A stretch of DNA of 64,000 nucleotides from Roseovarius amoyensis (GTDB taxonomy: Bacteria; Pseudomonadota; Alphaproteobacteria; Rhodobacterales; Rhodobacteraceae), in contig NZ_QITQ01000005.1 of the NCBI RefSeq assembly GCF_003260265.1, forward strand, positions 62,001-126,000, written 5' to 3'. The translations under genes were made by a program, and so were the position numbers. The notes under the pieces were generated by a model that saw only the letters and a program-made list of their open reading frames with translations, had not been told where the DNA came from and made no database searches. This document shows positions 1 through 8,460 of this stretch, in pieces. Within the stretch, counting starts at the first letter, position 1, and each line of letters opens with the position of its first letter.

Positions 1-329
1 ATGCGGTTTTGGACGAGCTGAAAAGCCGGAACATAGGCCTGTGCCTGCTGGCGCTCGGCGCGCCGAAACAGGAACGTCTGGCCGCGCGCGGCAAGGGCCA
101 AACGCCCGGTGTGGGCTTTGCGTCGATCGGCGCGGGGCTGGATTTCATCGCCGGGCGTCAGCGGCGCGCGCCCCTCTGGATGCGCCGCCTGGCGCTGGAA
201 TGGCTGTGGCGCGCGCTGGGCGATCTGCGCCGGCTGGGGCCGCGCTATGCCCGCTGCATCGCCATCCTGCCGGGGCTGATGCTGGCGTCGCTGCGTCTGC
301 GTCTGTCTGGGCGTGGCGATCATGGCTAG
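1..329 (+). CDS. WecG/TagA/CpsF-family glycosyltransferase, C-terminal part
   Basis: The gene enters from the left edge and only about its last 108 codons are present. The visible part has the family's C-terminal blocks: LGAPKQE, then VGFASIGAGLDFIAG, then RAPLWMRRLALEWLWR. Members transfer an N-acetylmannosamine-type or related sugar onto lipid-linked precursors of exopolysaccharide or enterobacterial common antigen at the cytoplasmic membrane face. Its stop codon overlaps the stop of the convergent GT2 gene by 4 nt. Two more glycosyltransferases follow, so this is probably the edge of an exopolysaccharide locus. The acceptor and donor are not readable. Confidence 0.85.
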   Translation, partial: AVLDELKSRNIGLCLLALGAPKQERLAARGKGQTPGVGFASIGAGLDFIAGRQRRAPLWMRRLALEWLWRALGDLRRLGPRYARCIAILPGLMLASLRLRLSGRGDHG

Positions 330-1309
330 CGATACTCGATCAGGTTTGCGCGCCGGTGCAACAGCCGGCGGGTGTTATAGCGCAGTACGCCCTGTGCCTC
401 GGCGAACTTGCCCAGAACGGTGAATGCCGCCCATTCCCACGAGATGCGCCGCGACGGCCCCTTGCGGGCGGCCAGCCGCAGCACCTGTGCCGGATAGACC
501 AGCACCAGTGCCAGCGCGGCCGGGTGCAGAAACCCCGTCAGCACGATCAGCATCGGCAGGCCCGCCCCCCAGATCAGCGCGCGGCGGGTCTCTGCCACCC
601 AGTGGCGTTCGGGCGGGGCGCCGTGCAGATGCGCGCCCTCGGCAAAGGCATGGCCCGCCCGCAGGCTGCGCCGCCACCACTGGCCAAACCGCGTCATGCG
701 CGCATCGTGCCGTGTCATCGCCGCATCAAGTCGCCAGATCAGCCATCCCGCCTGCCGCAGGCGCACGCAGAGTTCCGGCTCCTCGCCCGCGATCAGCGTG
801 GCGCGGTAGCCGTCCACCGCATCGAGTGCCGACAGCCGCATCAGGGCATCGCCGCCGCAGGCGCGGGTTTCTCCCGCCGGCCCCTGCCATTCCAGGTCGC
901 ACAGCCGGTTGTAGACCGAGGCGCCGGGGTGTTCCTCGCGCCGTTGGCCGCAGACCGCCGCCACCTGTGGGTGGTCCGCCAGAAAGCCGGCGGCGGTGCC
1001 GATCCAGCCGGGCACCACCGTGCAGTCACCATCGACGAACTGCACCAGGTCGCAAGCCTCGCGGTCGAGTTCGGCCAGCCCTGCATTGCGCGCCCGTGCG
1101 GCGGTAAAGGGTATGGCGGGGTCGAGTTCGACCATCCGCGCACCTGCCTCTTGCGCGCGCGCTACGCTGCCATCGGTCGAGCCGGAATCGACATAGACGA
1201 TATCGCCCACCGTGCCCCGCAGCGAGGCCAGGCAGGCATCCAGCCGCGCGCCTTCGTTCCGGCCGATGACGACGGCGGCGATGCGGGGATATGGGGCGGT
1301 CCGGTTCAT
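326..1309 (-). CDS. Glycosyltransferase family 2
   Basis: The 327-residue protein begins with a GT-A fold: VVIGRNEGARLDACLASL near residue 14 is the nucleotide-binding strand, and FVDGDC (D93-G-D95) is the DXD-type metal-binding motif. A hydrophobic stretch around residues 245-275 suggests membrane association near the C-terminus. GT2 enzymes move a sugar from a nucleotide donor to a growing polysaccharide or lipid acceptor. It lies 3 nt downstream of the CgeB-like gene on the same strand, so the two are probably co-transcribed. The acceptor and donor are unknown. Confidence 0.85.
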   Translation of the reverse strand: MNRTAPYPRIAAVVIGRNEGARLDACLASLRGTVGDIVYVDSGSTDGSVARAQEAGARMVELDPAIPFTAARARNAGLAELDREACDLVQFVDGDCTVVPGWIGTAAGFLADHPQVAAVCGQRREEHPGASVYNRLCDLEWQGPAGETRACGGDALMRLSALDAVDGYRATLIAGEEPELCVRLRQAGWLIWRLDAAMTRHDARMTRFGQWWRRSLRAGHAFAEGAHLHGAPPERHWVAETRRALIWGAGLPMLIVLTGFLHPAALALVLVYPAQVLRLAARKGPSRRISWEWAAFTVLGKFAEAQGVLRYNTRRLLHRRANLIEYR

Positions 1310-1312
1310 GGC

Positions 1313-2422
1313 CTAACCCAGCACCGGGGCCATCTGGGTGACGAAGCGTTCGCTGCTTGCGTAGTCTGCCAGTAGTTCAAAGGCCGCGCGCGCGATGCGC
1401 TGGCGGGCGGGGGCGTCGGCCACCAGCCAGCGGACCTTTTCGTCCATGTCGGACAGGTCCCATTGCACCGGCACATAGGTTTCGCCGGGGACAAAGATGT
1501 CGGGATCGGTGGCGACGTGGCTCATGTCCTGCTTGAGCAGCACCGCGCCCATCAGCACCGCCTCGTAATCGCGCCAGCAGACCTCGCCATAGCCGAAGGG
1601 GCTGAAACAGACCTTGGACCGTGCGAGTTCGCCCAGGAAACGCGGATGCCCGACACCGGTGTCGGTGATCCTGCGCAGCCCGTCCAGCGCGTCGACGGCG
1701 GTCGCGCATTCGCGGCGCATCGCCGCGTACCAGGGCGACCCCTCGGTCGCCAGCCGCGCATGCAGGTCGATGGGGCGCGCGCCGCTAGGTATCCGCCCGC
1801 CCGCGAATGCCGGCAGCATGAAATCGGCGGTCACGAAGGAGGGGCCAAGCAACACCTTGTCCCAGAACCCCGGCGGGATGGGGAACTGTGTGGTCTCGTG
1901 TTCCAGTCCGAAGCGGCGGCCATAGTGATCCATCAGCGTGGTGTCGCCATATACCGGCGCATCATAGCGGGCCCGGTCGCGCAAGAGGTGCTTGGTCACA
2001 TACACATCGACCTCGGGTCCGACCCTGTGCGCCAGCCGCAGGTCGGTCGGCGCGAACCAGTCCAGATAGACCAGCCGCGCGCCGGGGTTGCGGGCGCGGA
2101 TCGTGTCCAGCAACTGGCCAAGATCGGCGTCGGAAATGTCGAACGCTGTCTGGAATGCAACCGTCGTGGCGCCCGCCGGCAAGTCACCGCCCGCCAGCCA
2201 TGTCGCGGTATCGACCTCGCGGATCTCGGTGTCGTGGCGCGCGCGGATGGCGCGGGCATAGTGATGGAACGGAAAGATCTGGCTTTGCGGAATGCGGTGG
2301 TCGATCGACAGGATCAGCAGCCGACGCGCCGCATCACCGGAAAACGGCGCGCGCAGCGGGCCGCGGCGGCGGCTTTCGTGCTGCGCCACGGCAAGTTTGC
2401 GCCGGATGCGCCAGGCGATCAT
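1313..2422 (-). CDS. CgeB-like glycosyltransferase (Glyco_trans_1_2 type)
   Basis: The predicted 369-residue protein has, in its C-terminal half, the pattern RFLGELARSKVCFSPFGYGE followed by WRDYEAVLMGAVLLKQD, typical of the nucleotide-sugar-binding half of CgeB-like GT-B glycosyltransferases. I chose the ATG at 2422 because a purine-rich GGCGGGGG precedes it and the upstream in-frame extension reads like intergenic DNA. A start about 200 nt further upstream cannot be excluded. It precedes the GT2 gene by 3 nt. Family is fairly clear; substrate is not. Confidence 0.7.
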   Translation of the reverse strand: MIAWRIRRKLAVAQHESRRRGPLRAPFSGDAARRLLILSIDHRIPQSQIFPFHHYARAIRARHDTEIREVDTATWLAGGDLPAGATTVAFQTAFDISDADLGQLLDTIRARNPGARLVYLDWFAPTDLRLAHRVGPEVDVYVTKHLLRDRARYDAPVYGDTTLMDHYGRRFGLEHETTQFPIPPGFWDKVLLGPSFVTADFMLPAFAGGRIPSGARPIDLHARLATEGSPWYAAMRRECATAVDALDGLRRITDTGVGHPRFLGELARSKVCFSPFGYGEVCWRDYEAVLMGAVLLKQDMSHVATDPDIFVPGETYVPVQWDLSDMDEKVRWLVADAPARQRIARAAFELLADYASSERFVTQMAPVLG

Positions 2423-2751
2423 GCCATGCCCCCGCCGGGTCCGGATATGCCGGTTTGTGTCATCATTCGTCCCTGCTCGTTTGCGGGAAACAATACACGG
2501 CTCTCGGCCAGAATGATGACCAAATTCGGCCCATGCCGTGGCCCATTGGTGGGGCAGAGCAGGGTTGGCGCAGATTGACCCTTGCCGTGGCGGGCCGGAA
2601 TGCGTTCCTTGGGTCATGTCCATTCGGCCGGGCCATGAACGCTGGGGCGATCACGCCTCCAACAGCGGCTGTACCCGTACCGCCAACATCATGGGCTCAC
2701 CCGACTGGATGCGCGATAGCTCGCCGCCCGAGGCGTGCGGTGCCGGCTTGC
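2423..2751. other. Intergenic stretch of about 330 bp
   Basis: Between the stop of the patB-like gene and the start of the glycosyltransferase pair, both on the minus strand, I see no convincing gene, tRNA or strong terminator. An 11-nt palindrome ACAGCGGCTGT lies at 2662-2672. The segment must carry the promoter of the glycosyltransferase pair, but no -35/-10 pair stands out. Confidence 0.4.
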
Positions 2752-3924
2752 CTATTGCAGGTCGGAAAAGGCCTCCTGCAGCCGCGTGATCGCCTCCTGC
2801 AGGCGCGGGCGTGCTGTGCCAACATTGAAGCGCAGGCAAGTCTCGCCGCCGGTGCCGAAATCGACCCCGCGCGAGGGCGCGATGCGCGCCTGCCCGTCGA
2901 CCCTTTCCAGCACCTCGTCCATGCCCATGCCGGTGCCGGAAAAATCGACCCAGGCAAGATAGGTCGACTGCATCGGCATCGCGCGCAGACCCGGTATCTG
3001 CGCCATGCCGTCATTGAAAAGCTGCGCGTTGCCGGCCAGGTAGGCCACCAGCGTATCGACCCATTTCGCCCCGCGCGGGGAATAGGCGGCGCGGGTCAGC
3101 TCTATCCCCAGCAGGTTTGGCTGCACCTGGTGCGCAATCAGCGCGGTCTGAAACCGGCTGCGTTTTTCCGGGTCGGGGATGGTGACGGTGCCCAGCCGCG
3201 CCCCGGCGATGTTGAAGGTTTTTGACGCGGCGGTCAGCACCAGCGTTCCCGGCGCGGCCTCGGGCGCGGCCACGAGGAAGGGGGTAAAGTTCTGCCCCGG
3301 ATGGATGAGGTCGTGATGGATTTCGTCGGCGATGATCAGCAGGTTGTGACGCTCGCAGATAGCGGCCAGGCGACGCAGTTCATCTGGCGTCCAGATGCGC
3401 CCTGCCGGGTTGTGGGGCGAGGAAATGAGCATCGCTTTTTCCCGCCCGGTCAGCCCGGCCTCGAGCGCGTCGAAATCCATGTGATAGACGCCGTCGCGGA
3501 TGACCAGGGGTGATTCGTGCACGGTGCGCTCGCAAAGGCGGATCTTGTGCGAAAACTCGTGATAGACGGGTGAAAAGATGATGATCTCGTCGCCCGGATC
3601 GGTGAAGGTTTCCAGCACCTGCGCGATGGCGTGGCCCAGCCCGGCAGTGTTCGACATCCATTCTGGGTCGGCGTCCCATCCGTGGCGTTCGCGCATCCAC
3701 CAGGCCACGGCCTGCCGCGCCGGTTCGTCAGAGGCGAAATAGCCGTAATTGGCCTTGTCGAGCAGCCCCTGCACCGCCTCTTGCAGAAAGTCGGGCGCGC
3801 GAAAATCCATGTCCGCCACCCACATGGCGATGCCGTCATCGGGCGAAACACCGCTATAGGCCTGCATCCGGTCCCATTTGGCCGAATTGGTTCCGCGGCG
3901 GTCGATCACTTCGTCGAAATTCAT
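2752..3924 (-). CDS. MalY/PatB-type PLP C-S lyase (cystathionine beta-lyase-like aminotransferase)
   Basis: This 390-residue fold-type I PLP protein starts MNFDEVIDRRGTNS, as MalY/PatB proteins do, and carries MWVADMDF near residue 35, SSPHNPAGR near 169, the pyridine-nitrogen Asp in ADEIHHD (D200) and the Schiff-base lysine in TAASKTFNIAG (K235). Family members cleave cystathionine or S-alkyl cysteines to pyruvate, ammonia and a thiol in the cytoplasm. The ATG at 3924 follows a clean GGAGG; the frame stays open upstream across the divergent def gene, but that part is not coding-like. It is divergently arranged with def. Confidence 0.85.
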   Translation of the reverse strand: MNFDEVIDRRGTNSAKWDRMQAYSGVSPDDGIAMWVADMDFRAPDFLQEAVQGLLDKANYGYFASDEPARQAVAWWMRERHGWDADPEWMSNTAGLGHAIAQVLETFTDPGDEIIIFSPVYHEFSHKIRLCERTVHESPLVIRDGVYHMDFDALEAGLTGREKAMLISSPHNPAGRIWTPDELRRLAAICERHNLLIIADEIHHDLIHPGQNFTPFLVAAPEAAPGTLVLTAASKTFNIAGARLGTVTIPDPEKRSRFQTALIAHQVQPNLLGIELTRAAYSPRGAKWVDTLVAYLAGNAQLFNDGMAQIPGLRAMPMQSTYLAWVDFSGTGMGMDEVLERVDGQARIAPSRGVDFGTGGETCLRFNVGTARPRLQEAITRLQEAFSDLQ

Positions 3925-4020
3925 GTTGCCTCCGGTTTCGCCGATCTGCGGCACGCTATCGCATTGGCAGGCGGGCGCAAGGGCGTTGCGGATCGCGCGC
4001 CCATCACCTACATCAGCGCC

Positions 4021-4539
4021 ATGAAACGGCCCATCCTGATCCACCCCGACCCGCGGCTGAAAAAGGTCTGCGCGCCCGTCGACGACCTGTCGGACGAGCT
4101 GCGCCGCCTTGCCGATGACATGCTGGAAACGATGTATGACGCCCCCGGTATCGGGCTGGCGGCGCCCCAGGTTGGGGTGCTGAGCCGCCTGATCGTGATG
4201 GATTGCGTCAAGGACGAGAACGAAGCGCCCCGCCCGATGGTGATGTTCAACCCCGAGGTCGTCGCCGCCTCGGACGAGATGAACACCCATGAAGAGGGCT
4301 GCCTGTCGATCCCCGAGGAATACGCCCCGGTCACGCGCCCGAAAGAGGTCGAAATCCGCTGGATCGACCCCGACGGCAACGAGCGACAGCAAGCCTTTGA
4401 CGCATTGTGGGCAACCTGCGTGCAGCACGAGATCGACCATCTGAACGGCAAGCTGTTCATCGACTATCTGGGGCCGATGAAGCGCCAGTTGATCACCCGG
4501 CGAATGCAAAAGCTCAAGCGTGAAAAGGCGCGGGCGTGA
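4021..4539 (+). CDS. def: Peptide deformylase, catalytically complete copy
   Basis: The 172-residue protein removes the formyl group from the initiator methionine of nascent chains. All three family motifs are intact: GIGLAAPQ (residues 43-50), EGCLS with the metal ligand C94, and HEIDH with ligands H136 and H140 and catalytic E137. The length fits bacterial type 1 deformylases. The ATG was chosen because homology begins directly after it with KRPILIHPDPRL. It overlaps the next gene by 4 nt (GTGA) in an operon def, def-like, fmt. Confidence 0.97.
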   Translation: MKRPILIHPDPRLKKVCAPVDDLSDELRRLADDMLETMYDAPGIGLAAPQVGVLSRLIVMDCVKDENEAPRPMVMFNPEVVAASDEMNTHEEGCLSIPEEYAPVTRPKEVEIRWIDPDGNERQQAFDALWATCVQHEIDHLNGKLFIDYLGPMKRQLITRRMQKLKREKARA

Positions 4540-5030
4540 CGGTCAGGCGTTGCCTGCCCTGGCCCGACCGGCGGCTGCGGACCGCCGCCGCGCCAGTTGA
4601 CCGGATCACCGATGAGACGCGCGCCACCTGGCAGGACATGATCGACACGATGGAGGCGATGCCGGGCGTGGGCCTGGCGGCGCCGCAGATCGGGGTGATG
4701 CAGCGGCTGGCCGTGGTCGATGCCAGCACCGAGCGCGGTCAGGCGGTGCGCATGGCCAATCCCGAGGTGCTGCATGAAAGCGTCCAGTTGCGCGCCCATG
4801 AAGAGGCCAGCCCGAACCTGCCCGGCGTGTCGGCCACCATCGAGCGGCCCCGCGCCGTGACCGTGCGGTTCCTGAACGATGACGGAGAGACCGAAGAGCG
4901 CGATTTCGTCGGCCTATGGGCCACCTCCGTTCAGCACCAGATCGACCATCTGAACGGGCGGATGTATTTTGACCGTCTCAGCAAGGTCAAACGGGACATG
5001 CTGTTGAGAAAGGCAAGAAAGGCGGGCTGA
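4536..5030 (+). CDS. Deformylase paralogue lacking the metal cysteine and catalytic glutamate
   Basis: This 164-residue paralogue begins at a GTG overlapping the def stop. Motif 1 (GVGLAAPQ) is intact and the third-motif histidines remain (H134, H138), but motif 2 reads EEASPN where def has EEGCLS, so the metal-binding cysteine is serine (S92). Motif 3 reads HQIDH, so the catalytic glutamate is glutamine (Q135). From what is known of deformylase chemistry this protein should not deformylate. The frame is open and overlaps are kept, so it is probably expressed. It may bind formyl-Met peptides, ribosomes or Def itself; that is inference. Confidence 0.85.
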   Translation: MTVRRCLPWPDRRLRTAAAPVDRITDETRATWQDMIDTMEAMPGVGLAAPQIGVMQRLAVVDASTERGQAVRMANPEVLHESVQLRAHEEASPNLPGVSATIERPRAVTVRFLNDDGETEERDFVGLWATSVQHQIDHLNGRMYFDRLSKVKRDMLLRKARKAG

Positions 5031-5050
5031 ACCCCGCTCGAAAGGGTGCG

Positions 5051-5956
5051 ATGCGCATAGTTTTCATGGGAACACCCGATTTCTCGGTTCCGGCGCTGGA
5101 GGCGTTGCTGGATGCCGGGCACGAGGTCGCGGCGGTCTATTGCCAGCCACCCCGCCCGGCGGGCCGGGGCAAGAAGCCCCGCCCCAGCCCGGTACAGGCG
5201 CGGGCCGAGGCGCTGGGCCTGCCCGTGCGCCATCCCGAAACCCTGCGGGACAAGGCCGCGCAGGCCGAATTTGCGGCATGGGACGCGGCCGTGGCGGTGG
5301 TTGTGGCCTATGGCCTGATCCTGCCGCAACCGGTGCTGGACGCGCCGCGCCTGGGCTGCCTGAACATCCACGCCTCGCTGTTGCCGCGCTGGCGCGGGGC
5401 GGCGCCCATCCAGCGCGCGATCATGGCCGGCGACGATGAGACGGGCGTATCCATCATGCAGATGGAGGCCGGGCTGGACACCGGGCCGGTGTTGCTGCAT
5501 GAGGCGGTGCCGATCGGGGCCGAGGACACCGCCGGGGACCTGCACGACCGGCTGTCGGCGCTGGGCGCGCGGCTGATCGTTCGGGCGCTGGCGGAGTTCG
5601 ATACGCTGACGCCCCAACCACAGCCTGACGCAGGCGTCACCTATGCCGGCAAGATCGACAAGGCCGAGGCGCGCATCGACTGGACCGCCACGGCGCAGGT
5701 GGTGGACGCACACATTCGCGGCCTTTCGCCCTTTCCCGGCGCCTGGACCGTGATCGGCGGTGAGCGGGTCAAGCTGCTGGCCTCGCGGCTGGCCGAGGGG
5801 CAGGGCGCGCCCGGCGAGGTGCTGGATGATGCGCTGACCGTGGCCTGCGGCGAGGCGGCGGTGCAAATTCTTCGCTTGCAACGGGCGGGCCGCGCGGCAC
5901 AGGATGCAGATGCGTTCCTGCGCGGCATGCCGCTGCCACCGGGCACGCGGATCTGA
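5051..5956 (+). CDS. fmt: Methionyl-tRNA formyltransferase
   Basis: The 301-residue protein formylates Met-tRNA(fMet) with 10-formyltetrahydrofolate. It starts [16 protein letters not shown], carries the catalytic segment [17 protein letters not shown] with the conserved Asn and His, and has [19 protein letters not shown] with the catalytic Asp region. A C-terminal tRNA-binding domain occupies roughly residues 205-300. It sits 20 nt after the degenerate deformylase, so formylation and deformylation genes form one operon. Start ATG and length match the family. Confidence 0.97.
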   Translation: MRIVFMGTPDFSVPALEALLDAGHEVAAVYCQPPRPAGRGKKPRPSPVQARAEALGLPVRHPETLRDKAAQAEFAAWDAAVAVVVAYGLILPQPVLDAPRLGCLNIHASLLPRWRGAAPIQRAIMAGDDETGVSIMQMEAGLDTGPVLLHEAVPIGAEDTAGDLHDRLSALGARLIVRALAEFDTLTPQPQPDAGVTYAGKIDKAEARIDWTATAQVVDAHIRGLSPFPGAWTVIGGERVKLLASRLAEGQGAPGEVLDDALTVACGEAAVQILRLQRAGRAAQDADAFLRGMPLPPGTRI

Positions 5957-5966
5957 GGGAGAGGCC

Positions 5967-6209
5967 ATGTTCCTGCAGCTTTTCGGCACCGTCGTGATCG
6001 CGGGGATCGTCGGCTATGCCAGCGAACGCTCGGGCTTTACCCGCAACGGGTATATCCCCTCGATCATCATCTGCGTGGGCGGGGCTTTCCTGTTCTACTT
6101 CCTTCGCATCATGTTCGGGCTGGGGTTCGGTTCGCCGGGTGTGAATGCCATCATTTCCTCGATCGGTGCGTTGGTGATTGTGCCGACGCACTGGCGCAAA
6201 CGGCGATAG
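5967..6209 (+). CDS. Small membrane protein, YeaQ/YmgE-like
   Basis: An 80-residue protein starts at an ATG preceded by GAGGGAGAGG, 10 nt after fmt. It has three hydrophobic segments (about residues 3-17, 30-48 and 58-72) and ends in a basic tail HWRKRR. The layout resembles GlsB/YeaQ/YmgE (transglycosylase-associated) stress membrane proteins, though it is a divergent member. It is followed by a second small protein of the same type. No catalytic residues can be pointed to; a role in envelope stress is inferred from family resemblance only. Confidence 0.6.
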   Translation: MFLQLFGTVVIAGIVGYASERSGFTRNGYIPSIIICVGGAFLFYFLRIMFGLGFGSPGVNAIISSIGALVIVPTHWRKRR

Positions 6210-6221
6210 GAGACCCTTGTC

Positions 6222-6464
6222 ATGCTGGCTGTCTGGCTGATCATCATCGGTGCCGCGGCGGGGTTTCTGGCCACGCGGATGATGCGACTGGAAACCAATA
6301 TCGTCACCACCATCGCCATCGGCATCGCCGGTGCGCTGGTGGGCGGTCTGGTGCTGCGGGTGCTGTTGGCGATGATGGGGATGCTGGCCGGGCTGGTCGG
6401 CGCGGTGCTGGGCGCGCTGCTGCTGATCTGGGCCTGGCAGACCTGGATCGAAAAGCGAAAGTAG
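6222..6464 (+). CDS. GlsB/YeaQ/YmgE-family small membrane protein
   Basis: An 80-residue protein, almost entirely hydrophobic, has glycine-rich transmembrane helices (GAAAGFLATRMMRL, AIGIAGALVGGLVL, GMLAGLVGAVLGALLLIW) and a basic end WIEKRK. This is the usual build of YeaQ/YmgE proteins, often stress-induced inner-membrane proteins of unknown biochemical role. It is the last gene of the def-fmt run and meets the convergent small gene after 3 nt, with palindromic DNA just beyond. Confidence 0.7.
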   Translation: MLAVWLIIIGAAAGFLATRMMRLETNIVTTIAIGIAGALVGGLVLRVLLAMMGMLAGLVGAVLGALLLIWAWQTWIEKRK

Positions 6465-6467
6465 CCG

Positions 6468-6767
6468 TCATTCATATCCAAAATCTTGAAAAGATTTCGG
6501 GCCGCTTTCTTTCGAAGAAAGCGGTGCGTTGCGCTGGCGTGTCAGCCAGCGCACGGGGCTGCGGTTGCAGAAAATCACGATCTGGCCGGCGTTTTCCGCC
6601 ACCTGGTAACCGCGGCGGTCGATTTCCTGCATGAACCGGCCCATACCGGCGAAGCGTTCGATATCCCGGGCTTTGCGCCGGATCACGCCGCCCTGCTGGA
6701 CTGCCTTGCAGGCGAACAGGTCGTTCAGCCAGATTTCCGGCGACAGGGGCGAATTGCGGCTGTGCAT
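6468..6767 (-). CDS. Small conserved cytoplasmic protein, function unknown, with palindrome-encoded tail
   Basis: A predicted 99-residue protein contains a compact core SPEIWLNDLFACKAV ... AENAGQIVIFCN, which I recall from small Rhodobacterales proteins sometimes mislabelled phosphoribosylanthranilate isomerase; it has no TIM-barrel features and is far too short for that enzyme. The last 20 or so residues (from APLSSKESG onward) are encoded by two perfect DNA palindromes, so the native C-terminus may have been shorter. The ATG at 6767 lacks a clear ribosome site. It follows rnhA on the same strand. Function is unknown. Confidence 0.5.
   Translation of the reverse strand: MHSRNSPLSPEIWLNDLFACKAVQQGGVIRRKARDIERFAGMGRFMQEIDRRGYQVAENAGQIVIFCNRSPVRWLTRQRNAPLSSKESGPKSFQDFGYE
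6481..6524. repeat. Paired perfect palindromes inside a gene end
   Basis: Two hairpins lie back to back: AAATCTT-GAA-AAGATTT (7-bp stem, 6481-6497) and CCGCTTTCT-TTCGA-AGAAAGCGG (9-bp stem, 6502-6524). They sit at the junction of two convergent genes and could act as a bidirectional terminator or be a dispersed palindromic repeat. On the minus strand they are read through as the C-terminal codons of the small gene. Confidence 0.6.
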
Positions 6768-6819
6768 GCCGGCATGTTGCGGGAGGATGGTTAAGACAGG
6801 GTAAATCCGTGCCTGACAC

Positions 6820-7287
6820 TCAGCCCTTGGCACTTGCGCGTTTGAACGGTTTCATCCCTTCGCGCGCCAATTCGTCGGCGCGCTCGTTCTCGGGGTGGCC
6901 GTCGTGGCCCTTGACCCATTCCCAGCACACCTCGTGGCGGGCCTGTGCCGCGTCCAGCCGCTCCCACAGGTCGGCGTTCTTGACCGGCTTCTTCGCGGCG
7001 GTCTTCCACCCGTTCTTTTTCCAGCCGTGCATCCAGGCGGTAATACCGTTCTTCACATAGGCGGAGTCGGTGACGATGGTGATGCGGCTCGGGGTTTTCA
7101 GGGTTTCCAGCGTGGCGATCGCGGCCAGCAGCTCCATCCGGTTGTTGGTGGTCACCGCCTCGCCGCCCTTGAGCTCGCGTTCCTTGACGACGCGGCCGCC
7201 GTCGAGTGCCTGCAACAGCACGCCCCAGCCGCCGGGGCCGGGATTGCCAGAACAGGCGCCATCGGTATGGGCGACGATCTCAACCAT
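6820..7287 (-). CDS. rnhA: Ribonuclease HI
   Basis: The 155-residue protein cleaves RNA in RNA-DNA hybrids. The four carboxylates of the DEDD site are visible: D9 in [15 protein letters not shown]52 in NNRMEL, D74 in VTDSAYV and D138 in ENERAD, with the flexible-loop histidine in KGHDGHPEN. The basic protrusion [12 protein letters not shown] is also present, as in the E. coli enzyme. It sits in a minus-strand run ispH, lysE-like, DUF3429, rnhA. Confidence 0.96.
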   Translation of the reverse strand: MVEIVAHTDGACSGNPGPGGWGVLLQALDGGRVVKERELKGGEAVTTNNRMELLAAIATLETLKTPSRITIVTDSAYVKNGITAWMHGWKKNGWKTAAKKPVKNADLWERLDAAQARHEVCWEWVKGHDGHPENERADELAREGMKPFKRASAKG

Positions 7288-7314
7288 GGGCGAAACGCAT
7301 GAACCGGCCGGACA

Positions 7315-7767
7315 TCACGCCAGTGCCACCCCGATGACAAGGCATGTCAGAACAACCGCCGTCAGCGTTAACCGTATCCCCATCCACCATTGGGGTGCCG
7401 CCCCGTGCCGCCAGAACCACCAATCGAAGGTCAGGATGACGGCAAAGCCCGCGATCAGCGACAACCCCGACGCCATCGCGCCACCGCCGATCATGAAAAA
7501 GGCCCACAGCATCGGCAGGACCGACAGGATATAACCCTGGGTCGCGTTTTCGTCCGGAAGACGAGAGACGAACCCCAGCAAGGCGCCCCCCATGAAGGAC
7601 AGAAGAACCGCGCCAAAATAGAGCATCACGTAAAGCCCGACAAAGCGGGGGCCGATCGTCTGCGCCGCCCAGAGGCCCAGATCGGGCAGGAGCACCGTCA
7701 GAGCCCCCCAGACAAAGGGGATAAGTCCGGCGAAATTCATGATCAGTGGCGTGCGGGGTATTCTCAT
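7315..7767 (-). CDS. DUF3429 membrane protein
   Basis: The 150-residue protein has about five hydrophobic helices and the DUF3429 pattern: MNFAGLIPFVWGAL near the start, GPRFVGLYVMLYFGAVLLSF in the middle and LTFDWWFWRHG near the end. The function of this inner-membrane family is unknown. Its start overlaps the LysE-family stop by 4 nt, so the two are translationally coupled. A second in-frame ATG nine codons in (MNFAGL) is an alternative start. Confidence 0.8.
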   Translation of the reverse strand: MRIPRTPLIMNFAGLIPFVWGALTVLLPDLGLWAAQTIGPRFVGLYVMLYFGAVLLSFMGGALLGFVSRLPDENATQGYILSVLPMLWAFFMIGGGAMASGLSLIAGFAVILTFDWWFWRHGAAPQWWMGIRLTLTAVVLTCLVIGVALA

Positions 7768-8378
7768 GCGGCCTTCTCCATCGCAAGCCGCGCGCCCAGC
7801 GTCGCAAAGACCGCCGCGAACCCGCGGTTGAGCCAGCGCATCGCGCGTTCAGAGGCCAGCAGCCGGTTGCGTGCGGCTGATGCAAAGTTGCCGTAAAGAA
7901 CGAAGACGACGAATGTCAGTCCCATGAAGACGGCTCCGAGGTTCAGCATTTCGATAGTTGCGGTGGACGCATCGCCGGACAGAAAAGGCGGCAGCAGCGC
8001 CAGGAAAAAGATCGAAAGTTTCGGGTTCAGGATGTTGATCAGCGCGCCGCGGCGGGCGATCCGCGGCGCGGGATCGGAGCGGCGGTTGGGGCGCACTGCC
8101 AGCGCGTCATCGGATTTCAGGGCCTGCCATGCAAGCCAGAGCAGATAGGCCACCCCCGCGAATTTCACCGCCTGAAACAGCAGCGCCGAGGTATGCAGCA
8201 ACGCCGCCAGTTCCAACATCGCCGCCAGCAGGTGCGGCACGATCCCCAGGGTGCAGCCCAGCGCCGCCCAAGTCGCGGCGCGCCGGCCCTGCCCCAGCCC
8301 GATGGCGAGGGTATAGATCACACCGGTGCCCGGCGCGACGACGACGACAAGCGCGGTGATGAGAAATTGCAGGGTCAT
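7764..8378 (-). CDS. LysE/RhtB-family amino-acid exporter
   Basis: A 204-residue membrane protein starts MTLQFLITALVVVVAPGTGV, with the family's N-terminal PG motif in the first helix, and has SIFFLALLPPFL in a later helix. Six hydrophobic segments fit LysE/RhtB exporters, which efflux amino acids or small metabolites by proton antiport. The ATG at 8378 was chosen over an in-frame start 42 nt upstream because AGGAA lies at proper distance and family homology begins there. Substrate is not predictable. Confidence 0.85.
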   Translation of the reverse strand: MTLQFLITALVVVVAPGTGVIYTLAIGLGQGRRAATWAALGCTLGIVPHLLAAMLELAALLHTSALLFQAVKFAGVAYLLWLAWQALKSDDALAVRPNRRSDPAPRIARRGALINILNPKLSIFFLALLPPFLSGDASTATIEMLNLGAVFMGLTFVVFVLYGNFASAARNRLLASERAMRWLNRGFAAVFATLGARLAMEKAA

Positions 8379-8460
8379 GACCGTGTTCCTGTTTGGCCGC
8401 GCCAGTGGGGCCACAGCCACGGCGGGGTGTCAACCCGGTCCGGGTCCGCCGGGGCCAGGG

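Noticed and set aside
4021-4539. Longer def product starting near 3631
   Set aside because: The upstream extension lies over the divergent C-S lyase gene and its ribosome site and has no deformylase similarity.
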